Below are positions 59,488 through 64,000 of a stretch of DNA of 64,000 nt, in pieces. The notes under the pieces were generated by a model. That model ran no database searches. It had not been told where the DNA came from and was given only the letters and a program-made list of their open reading frames with translations. The stretch covers positions 310,001-374,000 of the forward strand of contig NZ_BMRY01000006.1 of assembly GCF_014648875.1 (NCBI RefSeq). The letters run 5' to 3'. Origin of the DNA: Streptomyces parvus (GTDB lineage: Bacteria > Actinomycetota > Actinomycetes > Streptomycetales > Streptomycetaceae). Position numbers and translations under genes: made by a program. Positions within the stretch are counted from its first letter, which is position 1, and every line of letters begins with the position of its first letter.

Positions 59488-60981
59488 TCAGGGGCGCGGC
59501 CGCGACGCGGCGACCAGCTCCACCTCGTACCCCGCCGGGTCCTCCAGATAGGCGGCGTGGTGGCCGTCGCCGCCCGCGTACGGATGGCGGTCGGGGAACA
59601 GCAGGCGCCAGCCGTACGCCGGGGCCTCGGCCGTCAGGGCGTCCAGGGCGGCCCGGTCCGCGACGTGGAACGCCAGGTGGTTGAGCCCGGGGCGGCGGCG
59701 GTCGTGATCACCCGCGACCAGGTCCGGGGACTGCTCCAGCACGACATACGCGTCGCCGCGCCGCCAGCTGCGGCCGTGGGCCCAGTGCTGGTACGGGACA
59801 TGGCCGAGGCGGCCCAGCAGCCAGCCCCAACTGCGCTCCGCCGCCGCCAGGTCCGCCACCCACAGCTCGATGTGGTGCACCCGGCCGGTGGTCTCCCCGG
59901 CGGCGGGCAGCGGGACGGCCCGTCCGGCACCGCCCGGGACGTACGCGATCGGCTCCCCGTCCCGATGCCAGTGGATCATGAAGTGCTCGCCCGCCCGGTA
60001 ACCGTCGAGGCCCGCACGGCAGTACGCCACCATGTCGTCCGGCAGCGCGGCCAGCGGGAACCACGCCAGCTCCGAGCACTTCTCCGGCTCGGCGTTGCGC
60101 GGCGGGCGCTCCGGGTCGTACTCCGCGACGAAGAACCAGCCCATGCGCGCCCCGCCGCCGGGGCCCCGGTGCTGCATCACGAGGGCCACCCGCAGTTCGT
60201 CGGGGTCCAGTTCGAGGCCGATCTCCTCGGCGGCCTCCCGGATCATCGCCTCGCGGACGTCCTCGCCGTCCTCCGCGTGGCCGGAGGGCATGTGGAGCAG
60301 GCCGTCCGCATAGCCGGTGTTGGAGCGGCGGGCCAGCAGGACGTCGGGGCCGCGCCGCAGGATCAGATGGACGTCGACGACCTCGGTGTGCCGGTGGGGC
60401 GGCATCACGCGGGCGACCAGCGCATAGCGTTCGTCGTCGACCTTCTTGCCCCAGAGCCGGCTGTCGGAGGCCAGGTCCTCGTGGTGGATGCGCTCGGTGT
60501 GCGCGGAGAGCAGGGCGGTGAGCGTGGTGGCGGACAGACCGGTGCCGTTCCACACCCCTTCGACCAGGACGAGCCGGCCGCCCGGCTTCAGCAGGCCGAA
60601 CCAGTGCTCCAGGGCCGCCGCCGGGTCGGGCAGCAGCCAGACGACATGCCGGGCCACGACCACGTCGAACGCCCGCTCGCCGACCGGGGGCCGGGCGGCG
60701 TCCCCGACGAGGACCTCCGCACCGGTCCCGACGAGCTTGGCCCGGGCCTTTTCGGCCATGCGGGGCGAGCGGTCGACGGCGGTGACGCGGTGGCCCTGGC
60801 CCGCGGCGAGCAGCGAGAGGCTGCCGGTGCCGCACCCCAGGTCCAGCACGTCACCGCGGGTGCCGGGCAGCCAGCTCTCCAGCCGCCCGGCCCAGGCGTC
60901 GCGCACCGCGGGGTCGAGGAGCCCGTGGTCGGGCTCCTCGTCGAAGGATCCGGCCGCCGCGTCCCAGTCGATCGTGGTCAT
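59488..60981 (-). CDS. Triple fusion: methyltransferase, NUDIX hydrolase and VOC domain
   Basis: 497 residues in one open frame from MTTIDWDAAAGSF. Residues 1-210: SAM methyltransferase with motif I VLDLGCGTGSLSLLA and VTAVDRSPRM. Residues about 215-365: NUDIX, with an intact box (G, five residues, E, seven residues, REAAEEIGL near 228-252). Residues about 366-492: VOC/glyoxalase domain with VHHIELWVADLAAAERSWG, LNHLAFHVAD and YLEDPAGYEVELV, giving plausible His/Glu metal ligands. No stop or frameshift interrupts the joins. The substrate is unknown; a linked series on a nucleotide or toxic metabolite is possible. Confidence 0.9.
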   Translation of the reverse strand: MTTIDWDAAAGSFDEEPDHGLLDPAVRDAWAGRLESWLPGTRGDVLDLGCGTGSLSLLAAGQGHRVTAVDRSPRMAEKARAKLVGTGAEVLVGDAARPPVGERAFDVVVARHVVWLLPDPAAALEHWFGLLKPGGRLVLVEGVWNGTGLSATTLTALLSAHTERIHHEDLASDSRLWGKKVDDERYALVARVMPPHRHTEVVDVHLILRRGPDVLLARRSNTGYADGLLHMPSGHAEDGEDVREAMIREAAEEIGLELDPDELRVALVMQHRGPGGGARMGWFFVAEYDPERPPRNAEPEKCSELAWFPLAALPDDMVAYCRAGLDGYRAGEHFMIHWHRDGEPIAYVPGGAGRAVPLPAAGETTGRVHHIELWVADLAAAERSWGWLLGRLGHVPYQHWAHGRSWRRGDAYVVLEQSPDLVAGDHDRRRPGLNHLAFHVADRAALDALTAEAPAYGWRLLFPDRHPYAGGDGHHAAYLEDPAGYEVELVAASRPRP

Positions 60982-60994
60982 GGCTCCGATGCTC

Positions 60995-62524
60995 TCAGCC
61001 GCCGCTGACAGTGCGGGACTCCTCTGCCGCATTCCGGCCACCGCGCACCCGCCCGATCAGCCGGCCGATCAGCGGCCAGGCCACGATCAGCACCACGATC
61101 ACGTAGACCGTGACGGAGAACGGGGTGTTGACCAGGCCGGTCACACTGCCGTCGCTGATCTGGAGGGCACGGCGCAGCTGCTGTTCGGCGGCCGGGCCGA
61201 GGATCACGCCGATGACGGCCGGCAGCACCGGCAGCCCGTACCGTCGCATCCCGAACCCGATCAGCCCGATGACCAGGAGGATCACCAGGTCGAGTGACTC
61301 GCCGCCGACCGCGTACGCGCCGACGGCGGCGAAGAAGAGGATGCCCGCGTACAGATAGGGGCGCGGGATCCTCAGGAGCTTCGCCCAGACGGGCGCGAGC
61401 GGCAGGTTGAGGGCGAGCAGCAGCACCATGCCGACGAACAGCGAGGCGATGAGGCCCCAGACCAGCTCCGGTTCGCGCTCGAACAACAGCGGGCCGGGCT
61501 GGATCCCGTACTGCTGGAAGGCGGCCAGCATCACGGCGGCGACGGCGGTGGTGGGCAGTCCGAGGGTGAGCATCGAGACGAGGGTTCCGGCGGCGGAGGC
61601 GGAGGCGGCGGCCTCGGGTCCGGCGACGCCTTCGATGGCGCCCTTGCCGAACTGGTCGCGGTGCTTGGAGAGCCGCTTCTCGGTGACGTAGCTGAGGAAG
61701 GTGGGGATCTCGGCGCCGCCCGCCGGGATCGCCCCGAACGGGAAGCCGATGGCGGGCCCGCGCAGCCAGGGCTTCCAGGTGCGCTTCAGGTCGGTGCGGC
61801 CGAGCCAGGGCCGGCCGACGGGGATCGGCTTTCCGGTGGAGCGGCGCAGGTGGGCGGCGACCCAGAGGGCCTCGCCGATGGCGAAGAGCCCGACCGCGAC
61901 GATCACCACGTCGACGCCGTCGGCGAGTTGGAGCGAGCCGAAGGTCAGGCGCTGCTGGCCGGTCATCTGGTCGAGGCCGACCAGTCCGATGGTGAGGCCG
62001 ATGAGGAGGGAGGCGATACCGCGGATGCGGGAGGCGCCGAGGACCGAGGTGACGGCGATGAAGGCCAGCACCATGATGGCGAAGTAGTCGGGTGCGCCGA
62101 TGCCGATGGCGAGCGACGCGACGGTCGGGGCGAGGACGACCAGCAGGATCGTGCCGATCATCCCGCCCGCGAAGTGACCGATCGCGGCGGCGGCGAGCGC
62201 CTGGGCGCCGCGTCCGCTCTTCGCCATCGGGTTGCCCTCGATCGCGGCGACCACGGCGGCGCTCTCACCGGGGGTGTTGAGGAGGATCGAGGTGGTGGAG
62301 CCGCCGAACATCGCCCCGTAGTAGATGCCCGCGAACATGATGAACGCGCCGGTCGGGTCCAGTCCGTACGTCACCGGGAGCAGCAGCGCCACGGCCATCG
62401 CGGGTCCGATGCCGGGAAGCACGCCGATCGCCGTGCCGAGCAGGACGCCTATCGCGGCCCACAGCAGGTTCATCGGGGTGAGCGCGGTACCGAAGCCGTC
62501 GATGAGGGAGTTGAGGGAATCCAT
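60995..62524 (-). CDS. tctA: Tripartite tricarboxylate transporter permease TctA
   Basis: 509 residues with about 11 membrane segments. Family motifs: GVLPGIGPAMAVALLLPVTYGL, YYGAMFGGSTTSILLNTPGE, and the second copy-like region LGLPTTAVAAVMLAAF. It is the large membrane subunit of the Na+- or H+-coupled TctCBA carboxylate importer. It lies three bases after the tctB stop and 13 bases before the triple-fusion gene, in the order tctC-tctB-tctA. Confidence 0.93.
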   Translation of the reverse strand: MDSLNSLIDGFGTALTPMNLLWAAIGVLLGTAIGVLPGIGPAMAVALLLPVTYGLDPTGAFIMFAGIYYGAMFGGSTTSILLNTPGESAAVVAAIEGNPMAKSGRGAQALAAAAIGHFAGGMIGTILLVVLAPTVASLAIGIGAPDYFAIMVLAFIAVTSVLGASRIRGIASLLIGLTIGLVGLDQMTGQQRLTFGSLQLADGVDVVIVAVGLFAIGEALWVAAHLRRSTGKPIPVGRPWLGRTDLKRTWKPWLRGPAIGFPFGAIPAGGAEIPTFLSYVTEKRLSKHRDQFGKGAIEGVAGPEAAASASAAGTLVSMLTLGLPTTAVAAVMLAAFQQYGIQPGPLLFEREPELVWGLIASLFVGMVLLLALNLPLAPVWAKLLRIPRPYLYAGILFFAAVGAYAVGGESLDLVILLVIGLIGFGMRRYGLPVLPAVIGVILGPAAEQQLRRALQISDGSVTGLVNTPFSVTVYVIVVLIVAWPLIGRLIGRVRGGRNAAEESRTVSGG

Positions 62525-62527
62525 CGG

Positions 62528-63094
62528 TCAGAGCACCCCCATCAGCGGGCCGCCCGGAAGGGGGACACCGAGCAGGTTGTCGAAGACGAAGTAGGTGAAG
62601 AGGGAGAGCCCGGCCGCGATGAGCGGATCGCGGTCGTGGCGGCGGCTGCCCAGCGCGTAGGCGGCCCCCCAGAAGAGGAGCGCCCCGGCGATCGGGAAGC
62701 CGAGCGGGCCGATCAGGACGGCGGCACCGAGGAAGACCCCGGTGAGCAGGAGGACGGTGCGCCAGTCGGCGGGCTCGTCGAGGTCGACGTCCTCGCCGCC
62801 CTCGGCCTCGCCGCGGCCGCCGCGCAGGACGTCGACGGCGAGCAGGACGGCGATGAGCAGGAACATGCCGCCGATGACGAAGGGCACGGTACGGGGGCCG
62901 ACGGGGCCGCGCTGGGCGATGTCCACGCTCATGGTGAGGGCGTCGGTGAGGACGAGCACGCCGAGTGCGAACAGCAGGACGCAGACGCCGAGCTCGGAGT
63001 GCTCGCGCAGCCAGGCGCGGGCACCGCCACCGCTCGCCGGCACGGGCTCGGCCGGTCCGGTGGGCCCGGCGGGTTCGGTCGATTCGGAGGTCAC
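62528..63094 (-). CDS. tctB: Tripartite tricarboxylate transporter small permease TctB
   Basis: 188 residues from a GTG overlapping the tctC stop (GTGA). After a Pro/Gly/Ser-rich leader, four hydrophobic helices (LGVCVLLFALGVLVLTDAL to PLIAAGLSLFTYFVFDNLLG) match TctB, with a polar loop DVDLDEPADW in the centre. It stabilises the TctA channel. The leader of about 30 residues is longer than in Gram-negative members. Confidence 0.9.
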   Translation of the reverse strand: MTSESTEPAGPTGPAEPVPASGGGARAWLREHSELGVCVLLFALGVLVLTDALTMSVDIAQRGPVGPRTVPFVIGGMFLLIAVLLAVDVLRGGRGEAEGGEDVDLDEPADWRTVLLLTGVFLGAAVLIGPLGFPIAGALLFWGAAYALGSRRHDRDPLIAAGLSLFTYFVFDNLLGVPLPGGPLMGVL

Positions 63095-64000
63095 AGTCCC
63101 AGCTCCTTGAGGACGGTGGCGACGCGCCGGTCCTGCTCGTCGAGGAAGTCGCCGAAGGGTTCACCGGCGAGGAAGGCGTCGTCCCAGCCGTTCTTCTTCA
63201 TCGACTCCTTCCACTGCTTCGAGGCGTGCAGCTCGCGGATGAGGCCGGTGAGCTTGTCGCGTTCGGCGTCCGAGATGCCGGGCGGGGCGACGATGCCGCG
63301 CCAGTTGGTGAACTCGGTGTCGAGTCCGGCTTCGCGCAGGGTGGGGGCGTCGAGACCCGGCACCCGCTTCGGGCCGGTGACGGCGAGCAGCCGCAGCTCG
63401 CCCGCCTCGATCTGGTCGCGGTACTCGCCGAGGCCGGAGACCCCGAAGCCGACCTTGTCGCCGAGGATGGAGGCGAGGAGTTCACCGCCGCCGTCGAACG
63501 GCACGTAGTTGACCGTCTTCGGCGCGATTCCGGCGGCCTGCGCCATGAGCATCGGGGCGAGGTGGTCCGGGCCGCCGGGCGAGGAGCCGCCGCCTACCGG
63601 GACCCGGGCCGGGTCCTTCTTCCAGGCGGCGAGGAGGTCGGCGATGGTGCGGTACGGGGAGTTCTTGGCGACCACCACGATGTCGGGCTCCTCGGTGAGC
63701 CGGGCGATCGGGGTGGTGTCGGCCAGGGTGCTCGGGGACTTGTTGGTATGGACGGCCCCGACGACGCCGAGGCCCATGGAGAGCGCGAGCTTGCCGTTGC
63801 CGTGTTCGCCGACGAGCCGGGTCAGGCCGACCGTTCCGCCGGCGCCCGGCAGGTTGAACACCTCGATGTTGTGGGTGAGGCCTGCGTCCTCGGCGTTCTT
63901 GGCCATGGTGCGGGCGGTGATGTCGTAACCGCCGCCGGGGGTGTTGGGGACCATGAAGCGGAGCCCGGGAATCTGAGTGCCGGTGTCGGAGCCGTCGCCC
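63091..64000 (-). CDS. tctC: Tripartite tricarboxylate transporter substrate-binding protein TctC, partial
   Basis: About 303 residues are visible; the N-terminus, with the expected lipoprotein or secretion signal, lies beyond the right edge. The Bug/TctC fold shows VPNTPGGGYDITARTM (ligand loop), NLPGAGGTVGLTRLV, VGGGSSPGGPDHLAPML and VNYVPFDGGGELLASILG, and NWRGIVAPPGISDAERDKL near the end. It captures a di- or tricarboxylate outside the membrane and hands it to TctAB. Confidence 0.93.
   Translation of the reverse strand, partial: GDGSDTGTQIPGLRFMVPNTPGGGYDITARTMAKNAEDAGLTHNIEVFNLPGAGGTVGLTRLVGEHGNGKLALSMGLGVVGAVHTNKSPSTLADTTPIARLTEEPDIVVVAKNSPYRTIADLLAAWKKDPARVPVGGGSSPGGPDHLAPMLMAQAAGIAPKTVNYVPFDGGGELLASILGDKVGFGVSGLGEYRDQIEAGELRLLAVTGPKRVPGLDAPTLREAGLDTEFTNWRGIVAPPGISDAERDKLTGLIRELHASKQWKESMKKNGWDDAFLAGEPFGDFLDEQDRRVATVLKELGL

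Overview
This is about 64 kb of very GC-rich chromosomal DNA, almost fully packed with genes on both strands. It comes from a Streptomyces, probably a relative of S. griseus. Four things point there: an adjacent pair of chaplin genes (aerial-hypha surface proteins); mycothiol-dependent formaldehyde oxidation; many 1- to 4-base start/stop overlaps and GTG starts; and a secreted zinc aminopeptidase at 25844-27181 that, as I remember the S. griseus enzyme SGAP, matches it almost residue for residue. The order chaplins, gluconate genes, soxR, homogentisate dioxygenase resembles the S. coelicolor core chromosome as I recall it (not checked). I see no integrase, transposase, prophage, CRISPR array or biosynthetic cluster.

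Layout. 0-6 kb: a ferritin-like fragment, an F420-type oxidoreductase, an aldo/keto reductase overlapping a RecD2-like protein whose ATPase motifs are lost, and two small actinobacterial proteins. 6-9 kb: a cell-wall-anchored long chaplin and a short chaplin, an M20 peptidase and tRNA-Leu(GAG). 9-16 kb: a pseudouridine synthase; mycothiol-dependent formaldehyde dehydrogenase with a metallo-beta-lactamase partner; a gluconate regulator, kinase and permease; an amino-acid permease. 16-27 kb: housekeeping enzymes (ASCH, FAD dehydrogenase, NUDIX, DUF202 pair, quinone-oxidoreductase-like, glucarate-dehydratase-like), a phosphotransferase/acyl-CoA dehydrogenase operon and the aminopeptidase.

27-46 kb is a catabolic region rich in TetR regulators: SDR/acyl-CoA ligase/TetR; a NamZ-like muramidase; a GNAT gene broken by one in-frame stop; soxR; MaoC/TetR; acyl-CoA dehydrogenase/TetR; ArsR, EamA, polyphosphate kinase 2; alcohol and aldehyde dehydrogenases; a DinB-like mycothiol transferase; MFS and citrate transporters. 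46-64 kb: a molybdopterin oxidoreductase with a TetR gene, homogentisate dioxygenase, two GntR genes, an orphan protein resembling type ISP restriction specificity domains, a CoA transferase, an SGNH lipase, an AAA/DUF5925 ATPase, a methyltransferase-NUDIX-VOC triple fusion, and a tripartite tricarboxylate transporter that runs off the right end.

The least expected signals are regulatory. CATACCGACYGGT lies upstream of three separate operons. A second related operator links the acyl-CoA dehydrogenase/TetR pair to the aldehyde/alcohol dehydrogenase operon 6 kb away. An identical 16-base site brackets the convergent MaoC/TetR pair. The other candidates worth checking are the inactivated RecD2-like protein and the triple-fusion enzyme. 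Intergenic spaces also carry several perfect short tandem duplications. The only gene-free stretch over 300 bases is 27182-27502, described at its own entry.
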